From Xylophilus sp. Leaf220 (GTDB taxonomy: Bacteria; Pseudomonadota; Gammaproteobacteria; Burkholderiales; Burkholderiaceae_C), in assembly GCF_001421705.1 (NCBI RefSeq), contig NZ_LMKO01000001.1, positions 548,170 to 612,169 of the forward strand: DNA of 64,000 nt, given 5' to 3'. The translations under genes were made by a program, and so were the position numbers. How positions within the stretch are numbered: position 1 is the first letter of the stretch; every line of letters begins with the position of its first letter. This document shows, in pieces, positions 26,223-36,774 of the stretch. Under the pieces are notes generated by a model that saw only the letters and a list, made by a program, of their open reading frames with translations, made no database searches and was not told the origin of the DNA.

Positions 26223-27523
26223 GCGCCGACCCCGATAGCGTCGGGGTCTGCGGCGCGCTCGAAGAAGTAGCAGATGCGGCGGCGCGGCGACAGGTAGTCC
26301 ATCGCCGCCTTCGGCAGCTGGTGCGGCTTGAGGCTGCGCCGGATGCCCAACTCGGGCTGCGCTTCCAGGTCGAGGATCAGCGCCTCCTTGCGGGGCACCG
26401 CCGGGTCGTGCACGAGCACCCTGGGCCGCAAGGGACGCTGGGCGTTCACCGACACCACCATGCCGTAGCGGTCGTTGCCCAGTTGCACGATGGAGCCGGG
26501 CGGGTAGACACCCATCATCCGGATGAAGGCACCCAGCACGACCGAATCGAACCGCGGCTTCATCTGCGCGAACATGACCGACAGCGCCTCGTGCGGCGTG
26601 GTCACCACGCTGCCGCGGGCGGGATTGCAGAAGTTGTCGTAGCGGTTGACCAGGGCCACGATCTTGCCGGCCATCTGCATCTGGTCGGCGGTGATCCGCG
26701 CCGGGAACCCGCTGCCGTCGGCCATCTCGTGGTGCTGCGCGATGCCCGCGACCACCGCGGGCGGCAAGCCCATGCTCTGCGCCATCGACACGCTGTGGAT
26801 GACGTGGCTCTGGTAGAGGCGGTGCTCGACCGAGGTGAAGCCCTCCTCCGCGTTGCGGAACCGGTCGGGGAGCTCAAGCTTGCCGATGTCGTGAAGCAAG
26901 GCCGCCAGCCCCAGTTCCACCAGGGCGTCGCGCTGCAGCCCGAGCGAGCGTCCCAGCATCAGCGAGATGACCATCACATTGACCGAATGCTGTCCGCTGC
27001 GCTCGCCCACGCTCTCGGACAGCAGGCGGATCACCGATTCGCCCTGTCCGATCAGTTCGTCCACGCAGCGGCTCACCACCGATTCGCTGTCCTGGCGCGC
27101 CAGCAGCGGGCTGGCATGGACCGTCTCGACCACGCGCCGGAACTGCCGGGTAGCGTCGGAGAACTGGCGCTCGCAGACCGCAAGCCGGTGCTGTTCGTTC
27201 TCGAGCCTGCGGGCGCGGTTGCGGCGGGCGGCCCAGTGCGAGGCGACGCCGTCGGCCCGGTCGTCCGCTGCGGCGGCATCGGCTGCAGGTTCGTCGGCGG
27301 CAGCGCCGGGCTCCGCCGCCGGCGGCACGGCCGAATCGCTGCGCTCGGGGAAATGGCGCACGTTCTCCACGCCGAGCGAGACGATCGTGTGGATCTGCTC
27401 GTCGGTGGAGATCTTGAAGCTGTTGAGAGGAAACGGATGGTCCATCCATCCCAGGTCGAGCTGAATGAACATGCCCTTGCGCAGCTCGCTGACATCGATC
27501 AGTTTCGACTGTCCTTCTTCCAT
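26219..27523 (-). CDS. HD-GYP domain cyclic-di-GMP phosphodiesterase with DUF3391
   Basis: The protein has 434 aa. N-terminal DUF3391 (KLIDVSELRKGMFIQLDLGWMDHPFP), a low-complexity Ala/Asp linker (~65-95), and an HD-GYP domain with LLHDIGKLELPD, HVIHSVSMA and HHEMADGSGFP. The GYP tripeptide is GFP, a change seen in some members. It is the first gene of a two-gene set with the overlapping PAS-GGDEF-EAL gene. Confidence 0.9.
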   Translation of the reverse strand: MEEGQSKLIDVSELRKGMFIQLDLGWMDHPFPLNSFKISTDEQIHTIVSLGVENVRHFPERSDSAVPPAAEPGAAADEPAADAAAADDRADGVASHWAARRNRARRLENEQHRLAVCERQFSDATRQFRRVVETVHASPLLARQDSESVVSRCVDELIGQGESVIRLLSESVGERSGQHSVNVMVISLMLGRSLGLQRDALVELGLAALLHDIGKLELPDRFRNAEEGFTSVEHRLYQSHVIHSVSMAQSMGLPPAVVAGIAQHHEMADGSGFPARITADQMQMAGKIVALVNRYDNFCNPARGSVVTTPHEALSVMFAQMKPRFDSVVLGAFIRMMGVYPPGSIVQLGNDRYGMVVSVNAQRPLRPRVLVHDPAVPRKEALILDLEAQPELGIRRSLKPHQLPKAAMDYLSPRRRICYFFERAADPDAIGVGA

Positions 27524-27675
27524 GGGTGCCTTCAGGCGCTTTTCCTCGAGGAACGGAATGTCGGGATCGCAGGCGATGGCTTGCGTACTATCAGCATGTT
27601 ACACAACAAAGGTAAGCGAAAGCGCGGTCGCCGGGCGCCGCGTGCCGGCGGCCCTGACTGTTGCCTGGTTACAAC

Positions 27676-28518
27676 CTAACGCCCCGCCACCACGACGCCG
27701 CGCGCCACCGGCAGAGGCGCCGACTGCGCCCGCAGGTACATCCACACACCGGCGGCGACCATCGGCAGGCAGAGCCACTGGCCCATGCTCATTCCGAGCG
27801 ACAGGATCCCGAGGAAGTTGTCGGGCTCCCGGAAAAATTCCGCCACGAAGCGCAACACACCGTATCCGACGAGAAATGCGGCCGCCACCTCGCCCTGGCG
27901 GCGCGGACGGCGGGCATACAGCCACAGGACGACGAAGAGAAGCACGCCCTCCAGCAGGAACTGGTAGACCTGGGACGGATGCCGCGGCTGCATGGAGCCG
28001 CTTTGCGGAAACACCATCGCCCAGGGCAGGCTCGCGTCGGCGAAGCGGCCCCACAGCTCGCCGTTGATGAAATTGCCGACCCGGCCGGCCGCCAGCCCGG
28101 TCGGCACACAGGGCGCCACGAAGTCGGCCACTTGCAGCCAGGGCCGGTGCCGCGACCGCGCGAACCAGACCATCGAGGCGATCACGCCCAGCAGCCCGCC
28201 GTGGAAGCTCATGCCGCCCTGCCAGATATAGAGGATCTCCAGCGGGTGGGTGGCGTAGTAGCCGGGCTTGTAGAACAGGCAGTAACCCAGCCGCCCGCCG
28301 GCCACCACGCCCAGCACCCCCAGGAACAGGATGTCCTCTACGTCCTTGCGGGTCCAGGCTGCGCTGCCCTGCAGCGACGCGTAGGGCTCGTGGCGCAGCC
28401 GGAGGTTGCCGAGCAACAGGAAAAGGCCGAAGGCGGCGAGATAGGTCAAGCCGTACCAGTGCACGGCCAGGGGGCCGATCTGCAGGGCGACCGGATCGAT
28501 ATGGGGATACAGGAGCAT
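27676..28518 (-). CDS. lgt: Prolipoprotein diacylglyceryl transferase
   Basis: First step of lipoprotein maturation in the inner membrane. The protein has 280 aa, about seven transmembrane helices. Hallmarks are [19 protein letters not shown] at the N-terminus, the HGGLLG region ([10 protein letters not shown]) and the Lgt signature [14 protein letters not shown]. The ATG at 28518 is preceded by CAATACCGGCC; the frame is open further upstream without family sequence. The 152-bp gap behind it (27524-27675) holds nothing I can name. Confidence 0.95.
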   Translation of the reverse strand: MLLYPHIDPVALQIGPLAVHWYGLTYLAAFGLFLLLGNLRLRHEPYASLQGSAAWTRKDVEDILFLGVLGVVAGGRLGYCLFYKPGYYATHPLEILYIWQGGMSFHGGLLGVIASMVWFARSRHRPWLQVADFVAPCVPTGLAAGRVGNFINGELWGRFADASLPWAMVFPQSGSMQPRHPSQVYQFLLEGVLLFVVLWLYARRPRRQGEVAAAFLVGYGVLRFVAEFFREPDNFLGILSLGMSMGQWLCLPMVAAGVWMYLRAQSAPLPVARGVVVAGR

Positions 28519-28549
28519 GGCCGGTATTGTGCCGTGGCCCCATGACGGT

Positions 28550-29488
28550 TCAGCCGCCCTGCGCCCGCCGCACAAAGCCGACGAAACGCGCCAGCGCCGG
28601 ATCGACCGGCCCCGCCGGCCAGACCAGGCTGGTCTCGCAGACCGGCACCACCGGCCCGCCGCGCCGTGACGCCAGGCCGCCCTCGCCCTGGGCGCGGTAG
28701 ACGACGCCTTCCCGCCGGAACTGCACCACGCTCTCGGGCACCCAGGCCACGCCCAGCCCGGCCGCCACCAGGTTGACGATGGTCTGCATCTGGATCGCCT
28801 CCTGCGACACCACCGGCAACCGGCCGGCCGCATGGTAGAGGCCGAACACCGCATCGTGCAGCGAAGGCGCGATGCGCCGGGGGAAGACGACCAGCGGCTC
28901 GGCCAGCACCGCGTCCCACCGCAGCGGATGGGCCTGCGCCAGCGCATGGTGGGCCGGCAGCGCCAGCACCAGCGGCTCGGTCGCGACCGGCAGGTGCTGA
29001 AGGCCGGCGGGCGCGAAGCCGGGCGAATGCAGCATCAGCCCTGCATCGATCTCGCCGCGCGCGAGCAGCTGCAGCTGCACGTCGCCGGTGGCCTCCACCA
29101 GCTCCAGCGCCACCTGCGGGCTTTCACCCCGGAAGGCCCGGACCCACGCCGGCAGTTGCTCGAAACCGATGGTGGAGACGAAGGCGAGGCGCACCCGGCC
29201 CACCTCGCCCGCGGCCGCGGCGCGCGCCCGGGCCGGCAGCGACTGGGCGCGGGACAGCAGGTCGCGCACCTCCGGCACCAAGGCATGGCCGGCCGGCGCC
29301 AGGGACACCCGCCGCCGGCTGCGGTCGAAGAGCTGGACGCCCAGGGTGCGCTCCAGCTGGGCGATGGCCTGGGTCAGCGGCGGCTGGGTCATGTGCAGGC
29401 GCTGGGCGGCCCGGGCGAAGTGCAGTTCCTCGGCCACGGCCAGGAACTGGCGCCACAGCCGCAGGTCGATCGGGGCGTCGGGTTTCAT
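28550..29488 (-). CDS. LysR-family transcriptional regulator divergent from ilvD
   Basis: The protein has 312 aa. The winged helix-turn-helix is at residues ~9-65 ([39 protein letters not shown]), then a periplasmic-binding-protein-like effector domain. It is transcribed away from ilvD across a 105-bp gap, so ilvD and itself are the likely targets. The effector is unknown. Confidence 0.9.
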   Translation of the reverse strand: MKPDAPIDLRLWRQFLAVAEELHFARAAQRLHMTQPPLTQAIAQLERTLGVQLFDRSRRRVSLAPAGHALVPEVRDLLSRAQSLPARARAAAAGEVGRVRLAFVSTIGFEQLPAWVRAFRGESPQVALELVEATGDVQLQLLARGEIDAGLMLHSPGFAPAGLQHLPVATEPLVLALPAHHALAQAHPLRWDAVLAEPLVVFPRRIAPSLHDAVFGLYHAAGRLPVVSQEAIQMQTIVNLVAAGLGVAWVPESVVQFRREGVVYRAQGEGGLASRRGGPVVPVCETSLVWPAGPVDPALARFVGFVRRAQGG

Positions 29489-29501
29489 ATGTACAGCATA
29501 T
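29487..29501. promoter_or_regulatory. Possible LysR operator (ATATG-N5-CATAT)
   Basis: A perfect 5-bp inverted repeat ATATGTACAGCATAT lies between the divergent LysR and ilvD genes and overlaps the LysR start codon. It contains the T-N11-A spacing typical of LysR sites. Its position would suit autorepression. Confidence 0.4.
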
Positions 29502-29593
29502 CAATCGGCCCTCCGAACGGGATTGGAACCGCAGAAGCGATCGGCGCATACTCCGCCTGCTCCGACAAGAACCACCCCACGAGAGAGAACCCG

Positions 29594-31288
29594 ATGGACA
29601 CCAAGGTCATCCAGATCAACCGCCGCAGCGCCAACATCACCGAAGGCAAGTCGCGCGCCCCGAACCGCTCCATGTACTACGCCATGGGCTACCAGGAAAG
29701 CGATTTCAAGAAGCCGATGGTGGGTGTCGCCAACGGCCACAGCACGATCACGCCCTGCAACTCGGGCCTGCAGAAGCTGGCCGACGCGGCCATCGCGGGC
29801 ATCGAAGAAGCCGGCGGCAATGCCCAGGTCTTCGGCACGCCCACCATCTCCGACGGCATGGCGATGGGCACCGAGGGCATGAAGTACAGCCTGGTGAGCC
29901 GCGAGGTGATCAGCGACTGCGTCGAGACCAGCGTGCAGGGTCAGTGGATGGATGGCGTGCTGGTGGTCGGCGGCTGCGACAAGAACATGCCCGGCGGACT
30001 GATGGGCATGCTGCGCGCCAACGTGCCGGCCATCTACGTGTACGGCGGCACCATCCTGCCGGGCCGCTACCAGGGCAAGGACCTGAACATCGTGAGCGTG
30101 TTCGAGGCGGTGGGCGAGAACGCCGCCGGCAAGCTGAGCGACGAGGACCTGCGCGAGATCGAGATGCGCGCCATCCCCGGCCCCGGCTCCTGCGGCGGTA
30201 TGTACACCGCCAACACGATGAGCTCGTCGTTCGAGGCGCTCGGGATCAGCCTGCCCTACTCCTCGACCATGGCCAATCCGCACGACGAGAAGGCCAACTC
30301 GGCCAAGGAATCGGCCCGGGTGCTGATCGAGGCGATCAAGAAGGACATCAAACCGCGCGACATCGTCACCAAGAAGGCGCTGGAGAACGCGGTGGCGGTG
30401 ATCATGGCCACCGGCGGATCGACCAACGCGGTGCTGCACTTCCTGGCGATCGCGCATGCCGCCGGCGTGGAGTGGTCGATCGACGACTTCGAGCGCATCC
30501 GCAAGCGCACGCCGGTGCTGTGCGACCTGAAGCCCAGCGGCCAGTACCTGGCGGTGGACCTGCACCAGGCCGGCGGCATCCCGCAGGTCATGAAGATCCT
30601 GCTGAAGGCCGGCCTGCTGCACGGCGACTGCATCACCATCACCGGCGAGACCATCGCCGAGGTGCTGGAGGACGTGCCGGACGTGCCGCGCGCCGACCAG
30701 GACGTGATCCGCCCGATCGACAAGCCGATGTACGCCCAGGGCCACCTGGCGATCCTGAAGGGCAACCTGAGCCCCGAGGGCGCGGTCGCCAAGATCACCG
30801 GCCTGAAGAACCCGGTCATCACCGGCCCGGCCCGGGTGTTCGACGACGAGCAGTCGGCGCTCAAGGCCATCCTCGACGGCCGGATCGTCGCGGGCGACGT
30901 GATGGTGCTGCGCTACCTGGGCCCCAAGGGCGGCCCGGGCATGCCCGAGATGCTGGCCCCCACCGGTGCCCTTATCGGCGCCGGACTGGGCGAGAGCGTC
31001 GGCCTGATCACCGACGGCCGCTTCTCCGGCGGCACCTGGGGCATGGTGGTAGGCCATGTGGCGCCCGAGGCGGCGGCGGGCGGCACCATCGCCTTCGTGC
31101 AGGAAGGCGACTCGATCACCATCGACGCACTGCAACTGGTGCTGGAGCTGAACGTGCCGGAGGCCGAACTGGCCCGCCGCCGCGAAGGCTGGACGCCGCC
31201 CGCGCCGCGCTACACCCGTGGCGTGCAGGCCAAGTTCGCGTTCAATGCGGCCAGCGCCAGCAAGGGCGCGGTGCTCGACGACTATTGA
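29594..31288 (+). CDS. ilvD: Dihydroxy-acid dehydratase
   Basis: Fe-S enzyme of isoleucine/valine synthesis that dehydrates dihydroxy acids to 2-keto acids. The protein has 564 aa. Cluster ligands are in [11 protein letters not shown] and [15 protein letters not shown], with a further Cys in ITPCNSGL; the C-terminal [16 protein letters not shown] is a family signature. The ATG at 29594 is preceded by GAGAGAGAA. A strong terminator follows. Confidence 0.97.
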   Translation: MDTKVIQINRRSANITEGKSRAPNRSMYYAMGYQESDFKKPMVGVANGHSTITPCNSGLQKLADAAIAGIEEAGGNAQVFGTPTISDGMAMGTEGMKYSLVSREVISDCVETSVQGQWMDGVLVVGGCDKNMPGGLMGMLRANVPAIYVYGGTILPGRYQGKDLNIVSVFEAVGENAAGKLSDEDLREIEMRAIPGPGSCGGMYTANTMSSSFEALGISLPYSSTMANPHDEKANSAKESARVLIEAIKKDIKPRDIVTKKALENAVAVIMATGGSTNAVLHFLAIAHAAGVEWSIDDFERIRKRTPVLCDLKPSGQYLAVDLHQAGGIPQVMKILLKAGLLHGDCITITGETIAEVLEDVPDVPRADQDVIRPIDKPMYAQGHLAILKGNLSPEGAVAKITGLKNPVITGPARVFDDEQSALKAILDGRIVAGDVMVLRYLGPKGGPGMPEMLAPTGALIGAGLGESVGLITDGRFSGGTWGMVVGHVAPEAAAGGTIAFVQEGDSITIDALQLVLELNVPEAELARRREGWTPPAPRYTRGVQAKFAFNAASASKGAVLDDY

Positions 31289-31334
31289 GCCCGCAGATGC
31301 CGGGGCGGTACGAGACAGCCCGTGGCCCCGACGC

Positions 31335-31369
31335 AAAAACGCCCGCGGTGCAAGCCGGCGGGCGTTTTT
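31335..31369. terminator. Bidirectional rho-independent terminator after ilvD
   Basis: AAAAACGCCCGC (31335-31346) pairs with GCGGGCGTTTTT (31358-31369) around an 11-nt loop. T-runs on both strands let it serve ilvD and the minus-strand small Trp-rich gene. Confidence 0.9.
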
Positions 31370-31420
31370 ACATGGGAGCGGCAGAAGCGGTCACAGAGCC
31401 GGCCGGCACCTGCCGATGCC

Positions 31421-31663
31421 TCAGCGCCTTTTCTTGGTCCCCAGGCCCAGCGCCTCGCGCTGCTTGTCGATGCGGTCGGCCTTGCGCTTGTCCATCTTGT
31501 CCATCTCGCGGCGCTTGGTCAGTCCGCTGCTGTCGGCCCAGGCCCACCAGGCCACCGCCAGGGCGAACGGCGCCAGCACGATCCACCAGCTCCAGCCGAC
31601 GACCGGGCCCAGTTCGAGCCATTTCATCGCCAGCAGCACCAGTCCGAGTCCGAGGAAGTACAT
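31421..31663 (-). CDS. Small Trp-rich membrane protein
   Basis: The protein has 80 aa. It begins with a transmembrane helix (MYFLGLGLVLLAMKWLEL), has a second Trp-rich helix (WSWWIVLAPFALAVAWWAWA) and ends in a highly charged tail (KRREMDKMDKRKADRIDKQR). It matches the small Trp-rich protein family common in Burkholderiales, function unknown. The ATG at 31663 follows GAGGCCCCCT. It is divergent from the cytochrome c gene. Confidence 0.82.
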   Translation of the reverse strand: MYFLGLGLVLLAMKWLELGPVVGWSWWIVLAPFALAVAWWAWADSSGLTKRREMDKMDKRKADRIDKQREALGLGTKKRR

Positions 31664-31717
31664 AGGGGGCCTCACTACAATCCGGCCAGACTGTACCCCA
31701 GCCGAAAGCCGCCCACC

Positions 31718-32026
31718 ATGCACCGCCTCCTGCCCCCTGCCGCCGCCCTGCTCCTGGTGCTGGCCTGCCTGCCCGCGCGGGCCGACCTGGCGCTGGCCAA
31801 GGCGCGCAACTGCATGGCGTGCCACAACGTGGAGCGCAAGATCGTCGGGCCGTCTTTCAAGGCCATTGCGAAGAAATACGCCGGCCAGAACGTCAACGAC
31901 CGGCTGGCGCAGAAGATCGTGAAGGGCGGCTCCGGCGTATGGGGGCCGGTGCCGATGCCGGCCAACTCGCAGGTGAGCGATGCCGACGCGAAAGCCCTCG
32001 CCGCCTGGATCACCGAGCTCAAGTAG
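31718..32026 (+). CDS. Class I cytochrome c (c551/c552 type)
   Basis: The protein has 102 aa. Signal peptide LLPPAAALLLVLACLPARA, haem motif CMACH with preceding LALAKARN, and the axial Met in GPVPMPAN. It is a small periplasmic electron carrier. A TACAAT -10-like box lies at 31676-31681. Confidence 0.93.
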   Translation: MHRLLPPAAALLLVLACLPARADLALAKARNCMACHNVERKIVGPSFKAIAKKYAGQNVNDRLAQKIVKGGSGVWGPVPMPANSQVSDADAKALAAWITELK

Positions 32027-32062
32027 CCCGGCGCCCGTCGAACGGCTGTCGGCAGGGCCGGA

Positions 32063-32584
32063 TCAGATCACCAGCGGATCGTTCGGGCCACGCAGCGTCT
32101 GGCCGCCCGAGAGGCGCTCGCCCCGGTCGAGCCGGTCCTGCAGCTGGCCCAGGTAGGCGGCATTGCTGTTGTCCGACTGCTCGGCACGGGCGACCAGCGA
32201 GGTCTCCAGTGCCGCGATCCGGGCCAGCAGTGCGTCGCGGTCGTTGCGACCTTCCAGTTCGGTCTGCTGCAACTTCACTTCCAGGTACTGGCGCAGTTCG
32301 GTGAAGCGCGAGGCCTCGGCCTTGTCGGCCAGGTCGCGCTGGGTCTGCATCTCCTTGGTGTGCCGGCGGGTCTCGACCAGCACCGAACCCTGCAGGTAGA
32401 CGACGTAGGCGACGAACAGGATCGCCAGCAGCACCGTCAGGCCCAGCATGATCAGGCCGAGCGGCGCCTGGACGACGGTGACGCCGAGCGACACCGCCGT
32501 GGGTGCCGCCAACGTGGTCCAGTTGAGCATCGCCAGCAGGGCGATGACGAGGGCGATGACGAGGAGAAGGACGGTACGGATCAT
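32063..32584 (-). CDS. LapA-domain membrane protein with coiled-coil tail
   Basis: The protein has 173 aa. Two N-terminal transmembrane helices (IRTVLLLVIALVIALLAMLNW and GLIMLGLTVLLAILFVAYVVY) match the LapA (DUF1049) family. They are followed by a long charged helix (~75-145, RRHTKEMQTQRDLADKAEAS) likely to form a coiled coil. In enterobacteria LapA works with LapB in lipopolysaccharide assembly control; whether this longer protein does so is unknown. The ATG at 32584 gives the conserved start. Confidence 0.75.
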   Translation of the reverse strand: MIRTVLLLVIALVIALLAMLNWTTLAAPTAVSLGVTVVQAPLGLIMLGLTVLLAILFVAYVVYLQGSVLVETRRHTKEMQTQRDLADKAEASRFTELRQYLEVKLQQTELEGRNDRDALLARIAALETSLVARAEQSDNSNAAYLGQLQDRLDRGERLSGGQTLRGPNDPLVI

Positions 32585-32724
32585 GGCGGGGCCTGAAGTC
32601 GGAGGGTTGCGAGGTTGTACCGCAGGGCTCCCGCCCCATGCGTTACCGTGCGCCAAGTCCCGGTTACGTCCTACGGCCGGCCCTACCCGCCGAATGCCGA
32701 AATTCAGTGCCTAACGATGCGCCA

Positions 32725-32765
32725 GCCGGCGTCCGCAGCCGGCCTTAAGCTATCAATTCGATAGC
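32725..32765 (-). repeat. 41-bp dispersed palindromic element, copy 3 (downstream of acs)
   Basis: Reverse orientation: GCCGGC, 7 bp, GCCGGC (32725-32743), 5-bp spacer, then GCTATCAATTCGATAGC (32749-32765). It starts 12 bp beyond the acs stop codon. Confidence 0.85.
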
Positions 32766-32776
32766 AAAACCCGCGG

Positions 32777-34801
32777 TCAGTTGACTTCCGACAGCTGGTC
32801 CAGGATCGCCGGGTTCTCCAGCGTCGAGGTGTCCTGGGTGATCGCCTCGCCCTTGGCGATGCTGCGCAGCAGGCGGCGCATGATCTTGCCGCTGCGGGTC
32901 TTGGGCAGGTTGTCGCCGAAGCGGATGTCCTTGGGCTTGGCGATCGGGCCGATCTCCTTGGCCACCCAGTCGCGCAGTTCCTTGGCGATCGCCTTGGCCT
33001 CCTCGCCGGTGGGGCGGGCGCGCTTCAGGACCACGAAGGCGCAGATCGCCTCGCCGGTCATGTCGTCGGGCCGGCCGACCACCGCCGCCTCGGCCACCAG
33101 GTCGGATTTGGAGACCAGCGCCGATTCGATCTCCATCGTGCCCATCCGGTGGCCCGAGATGTTGAGCACGTCGTCGATCCGCCCGGTGATGCGGAAGTAG
33201 CCCTTGTCGACACCGCCGGTGCCGCTGCCGTCGCTGCGCACCGCGCCGTCGCCGGCCAGGTACACGGTGCCGCCCATCTCCTCGGGGAAGTACGATTTCT
33301 TGAAGCGCTCCGGGTCGTTCCAGATGGTACGGATCATCGAGGGCCAGGGCCGGCGGATCACCAGGATGCCGCCGACGCCGTCGGGCAGCGGCTTGCCGGT
33401 TTCGTCGACGATCTCGGCGGTGATGCCCGGCAGCGGCAGGGTGCAGGAGCCCGGCACCAGGGTGGTGGCGCCCGGCAGCGGGGTGATCACGTGGCCGCCG
33501 GTCTCGGTCTGCCAGAAGGTGTCGACGATCGGGCAGCGCTCGCCGCCGACGTTGCGGTGGTACCACATCCAGGCTTCGGGGTTGATCGGCTCGCCGACCG
33601 AGCCCAGGATGCGCAGCGAGCTGAGGTCGGAGCGCTTGGGGTGCACCTTCTCGTCGGCCTCGGCCGCTTTGATCAGCGAGCGGATCGCGGTGGGCGCGGT
33701 GTAGAAGATGGTGACCTTGTGCCGCTCGATCATCTGCCAGAAGCGGCCCGCGTCCGGGAAGGTGGGCACGCCCTCGAACACCACCTGGGTGGCGCCGGCG
33801 GCCAGCGGCCCGTAGGCGACGTAGGTGTGGCCGGTGATCCAGCCGATGTCGGCGGTGCACCAGAAGACGTCCGACGGCTGCAGGTCGAAGGTCCAGTTCA
33901 TCGTCATCCTGGCCCAGAGCAGGTAGCCGCCGGTGGCGTGCTGCACGCCCTTGGGCTTGCCGGTGGAGCCGGAGGTGTAGAGGATGAAGAGCGGATGCTC
34001 GGCGCCGACCGGCACCGGCGGGCAGTCGGCCGACTGGCCTTCCAGCGCCTCGGCGAAGGTCTTGTCGCGCCCGGCCGTGCGCGGCCAGGCGGTGGCGGTG
34101 CGCTCGAAGACCAGCACCGTCTTCACCGCCTCGCAGCCGCCGAGCGCCAGGCCGTCGTCGACGATGGCCTTCAGCGGCAGCTCCTTGCCGCCGCGCATCT
34201 GGTAGTTGGCGGTGACGACCGCCACCGCGCCCACGTCGATGATCCGCTCCTGCAGCGCCTTGGCCGAGAAGCCGCCGAAGACGACGCTGTGCGTGGCGCC
34301 CAGCCGGGCGCAGGCCTGCATCGCGACCACGCCCTCGATCGTCATCGGCATGTAGATGACGACGCGGTCGCCCTTCCGGATGCCCTGCGCCTTGAGCGCG
34401 TTGGCGAAGCGGCAGACGCGCTCCAGCAGTTCCTTGTAGGTGACGGTGGTGACCGCGCCGTCGTCGGCTTCGAAAATGATCGCCGTCTTCTCTTCCACCG
34501 GCGTGCCGACGTGGCGATCGAGGCAGTTGGCCGAGGCGTTGAGCTCGCCGTCGTCGAACCAGCGGTAGAACGGCGCGTTGCTCTCGTCGAGGGTGCGGGT
34601 GAAGGGCTTGGTCCAGTTCAGCTGGGCGCGGGCGCGCTTCGCCCAGAAGCCTTCGAAGTCGTCCGCCGCCTCCCGGCAGAGCGCGTCGTAGGCGGGGCGG
34701 CCGGCGACGTTGGCGGCCTTGGAAATCGCTTCCGGGGGCGGAAAGACCCGGTTCTCGACCAGCACGGATTCGATCGACGACGGCGACGCTGCTGCGCTCA
34801 T
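32777..34801 (-). CDS. acs: Acetyl-CoA synthetase
   Basis: Activates acetate through acetyl-AMP. The protein has 674 aa. ATP loop [14 protein letters not shown] near residue 275, adenylation core [12 protein letters not shown], and the C-terminal [12 protein letters not shown] with the acetylatable Lys. The ATG at 34801 follows CAGGAGAC. A long insertion near residue 500 ([17 protein letters not shown]) is as in propionyl/acetyl synthetases. The gene ends at a repeat element. Confidence 0.96.
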   Translation of the reverse strand: MSAAASPSSIESVLVENRVFPPPEAISKAANVAGRPAYDALCREAADDFEGFWAKRARAQLNWTKPFTRTLDESNAPFYRWFDDGELNASANCLDRHVGTPVEEKTAIIFEADDGAVTTVTYKELLERVCRFANALKAQGIRKGDRVVIYMPMTIEGVVAMQACARLGATHSVVFGGFSAKALQERIIDVGAVAVVTANYQMRGGKELPLKAIVDDGLALGGCEAVKTVLVFERTATAWPRTAGRDKTFAEALEGQSADCPPVPVGAEHPLFILYTSGSTGKPKGVQHATGGYLLWARMTMNWTFDLQPSDVFWCTADIGWITGHTYVAYGPLAAGATQVVFEGVPTFPDAGRFWQMIERHKVTIFYTAPTAIRSLIKAAEADEKVHPKRSDLSSLRILGSVGEPINPEAWMWYHRNVGGERCPIVDTFWQTETGGHVITPLPGATTLVPGSCTLPLPGITAEIVDETGKPLPDGVGGILVIRRPWPSMIRTIWNDPERFKKSYFPEEMGGTVYLAGDGAVRSDGSGTGGVDKGYFRITGRIDDVLNISGHRMGTMEIESALVSKSDLVAEAAVVGRPDDMTGEAICAFVVLKRARPTGEEAKAIAKELRDWVAKEIGPIAKPKDIRFGDNLPKTRSGKIMRRLLRSIAKGEAITQDTSTLENPAILDQLSEVN

Positions 34802-34960
34802 GTTTTGTCTCCTGGGGTGACGCGGGGAAAAGGTTCTGCGCGACTGTGGGGCCGGGCACTTACAAGCCACTGACTGGGCCGGGCGCGGCCGCCGGGGCCG
34901 CCGCGCGGTGCGAGACCGCAACTCTACAATGCCGGCTCCTCACGCACCTGCCAGGCCCCC

Positions 34961-35569
34961 ATGTCCGACCCGACCCCGCCGAAACGCTCCCCGATGACGC
35001 CGCTGGCGAACCTGATCTTCGCCAGCCGCTGGCTCCAGCTGCCGCTCTACCTGGGCCTGATCGTGGCGCAGGCGGTGTACGTGATCCACTTCCTGGTCGA
35101 GCTGCTGCACCTGGTCGAGGCCGCCTTCGGCAGCACCACCGCGCTGCAGGCCCTGGTCACCAGCATCGGCTACAAGACCGCCGCGCCGATCACCACGCTC
35201 AACGAGACGGTGATCATGCTGGTGGTGCTGGCGCTGATCGACGTGGTGATGATCTCCAACCTGCTGATCATGGTGATCGTGGGTGGCTACGAGACCTTCG
35301 TGAGCCGGCTGCACCTCGAAGGCCACCGCGACCAGCCCGAGTGGCTGAGCCATGTGAACGCCTCGGTGCTGAAGGTGAAGCTGGCGATGTCGATCATCGG
35401 CATCAGCTCGATCCACCTGCTCAAGACCTTCATCAACGCCGACAACTACACCGACCGGGTGCTGATCGCGCAGACGGCGATCCACATCGCGTTCCTGCTG
35501 TCGGCGATGGCGATCGCCTATACCGACAAGCTGATGTCGTCGGCCGCGTCGAGCAAGCAGCCGCACTGA
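34961..35569 (+). CDS. UPF0114 (YqhA-like) inner-membrane protein
   Basis: The protein has 202 aa with four transmembrane helices (~28-52, 78-110, 145-165, 175-195). It carries the family stretch [29 protein letters not shown] and [16 protein letters not shown]. Function is unknown in the family. A TACAAT box at 34925-34930 probably marks its promoter. Confidence 0.9.
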   Translation: MSDPTPPKRSPMTPLANLIFASRWLQLPLYLGLIVAQAVYVIHFLVELLHLVEAAFGSTTALQALVTSIGYKTAAPITTLNETVIMLVVLALIDVVMISNLLIMVIVGGYETFVSRLHLEGHRDQPEWLSHVNASVLKVKLAMSIIGISSIHLLKTFINADNYTDRVLIAQTAIHIAFLLSAMAIAYTDKLMSSAASSKQPH

Positions 35570-35605
35570 CGACCGGGCGCCGCCCGGCACGGTGCCCGGG
35601 CAGTT

Positions 35606-35646
35606 GCTATTGAATCAATAGCTGGTGGCCGGCGTGCGACGCCGGC
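35606..35646 (+). repeat. 41-bp dispersed palindromic element, copy 4 (may act as a terminator)
   Basis: GCTATTGAATCAATAGC (35606-35622), spacer TGGTG, then GCCGGC, 7 bp, GCCGGC. In this copy the second half forms a perfect hairpin (GCCGGCGT, loop GCG, ACGCCGGC; 35628-35646) followed within 10 nt by a T-rich run (35654-35662). Lying between two convergent genes it could end transcription of the UPF0114 gene. Confidence 0.85.
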
Positions 35647-35691
35647 CCCCGGCTATTTTTCTTTCGGAATCCGGCGCCCCGTGGGCTGCGC

Positions 35692-36678
35692 TCAGTCGGC
35701 CACGATGCCCTTGTCGCGGATCACCTTGCCCCACTTGTCGTTGTCGCTCCGGATGCGCGCTGCCATCTGGTCGGGCGCCTGGTACATCGGGATGGTGCCG
35801 GCCTTCAGCAGCCGCTCCTGCACCTCCTTCTCGGCCAGGATCTGCTGCACCTCGCGCGCCAGCAGGTCGACCACCTCTTTCGGCGTGCCGGCCGGGGCCA
35901 GCAGGCCACCCCAGGACACCGCGTCGAAGCCGGGAAAGCCCTGCTCGGCGGTGGTCTTCACATCGGGCGTGAAGGGCACGCGCTGCGGCGAGCCGACCGC
36001 GATCGCCCGCAGCCGGCCACTCTGGATGTGCGGCAGGGCGGCCACCATGTCGGCATACATCATCGGCACCTGGCCGCCGAGCAGGTCGGTGATGGCGGGC
36101 ACGCCGCCCTTGTAGGGCACGTGCTGCATGTCGAAACCGCCCAGGTCCTTGAGCAGCTCGGTGGTCAGGTGGCCGAAGCTGCCGACGCCCGAGCTGGTGT
36201 AGTTGAGCTTGCCCGGCTGGGCCTTGGCGGCGGCGATCAGCGCCTGCAGGCTGTCGACCTTGGGCAACTGCTGCGGGTTGACCACCATCACGATCGGCAG
36301 GCCGTAGACGGTAGCCACCGGCGCGAAGTCGCGCACGATGTCGTAGCCCGCCTGCTTGTAGAGATGCGGCGCCAGCAGCGTCGGGGTGGCCAGCATCATG
36401 AGGGTGTAGCCGTCGGCCGGGCTCTTGGCGACCGCGGCCGCCGCGATCGAGCCCGACGCGCCGGCGCGGTTGTCGACCAGCACCGGCTGCTTGAGCTTTT
36501 CCGACAGGCGCTGGCCGACGATGCGCGAGGCGGTGTCGGTCGGGCCGCCGGCCGGGAACGGCACCACCAGCCGGATCGGTTTGGATGGAAAGGCCTGCGC
36601 CGAAGCGCCTGCGGCCACGGCGAACAAGGCGGCGGCGATCGCCGTGCGGCGGCCGATGTAGACGGGGTGAAAACGCAT
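35692..36678 (-). CDS. Bug/TctC-type periplasmic solute-binding protein
   Basis: The protein has 328 aa. Signal peptide GRRTAIAAALFAVAAGASAQA, then PSKPIRLVVPFPAGGPTDTASRIV, VDNRAGASGSIAAAAVAKS and NYTSSGVGSFGHL, all standard for the Bug family of carboxylate-binding proteins. It is the last gene of a minus-strand acyl-CoA operon, so it probably scavenges the carboxylate that the operon degrades. No TctAB membrane partner is in the window. Confidence 0.9.
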   Translation of the reverse strand: MRFHPVYIGRRTAIAAALFAVAAGASAQAFPSKPIRLVVPFPAGGPTDTASRIVGQRLSEKLKQPVLVDNRAGASGSIAAAAVAKSPADGYTLMMLATPTLLAPHLYKQAGYDIVRDFAPVATVYGLPIVMVVNPQQLPKVDSLQALIAAAKAQPGKLNYTSSGVGSFGHLTTELLKDLGGFDMQHVPYKGGVPAITDLLGGQVPMMYADMVAALPHIQSGRLRAIAVGSPQRVPFTPDVKTTAEQGFPGFDAVSWGGLLAPAGTPKEVVDLLAREVQQILAEKEVQERLLKAGTIPMYQAPDQMAARIRSDNDKWGKVIRDKGIVAD

Positions 36679-36774
36679 GGGAACTGTCTCCGGACTTTTA
36701 TGAGGGGCATCGCGCGCACCGCGCCGGCCGGCCGCTGCCGGGCCGCGGGAAGCGAGACGCGCAGGGAAGAACTT

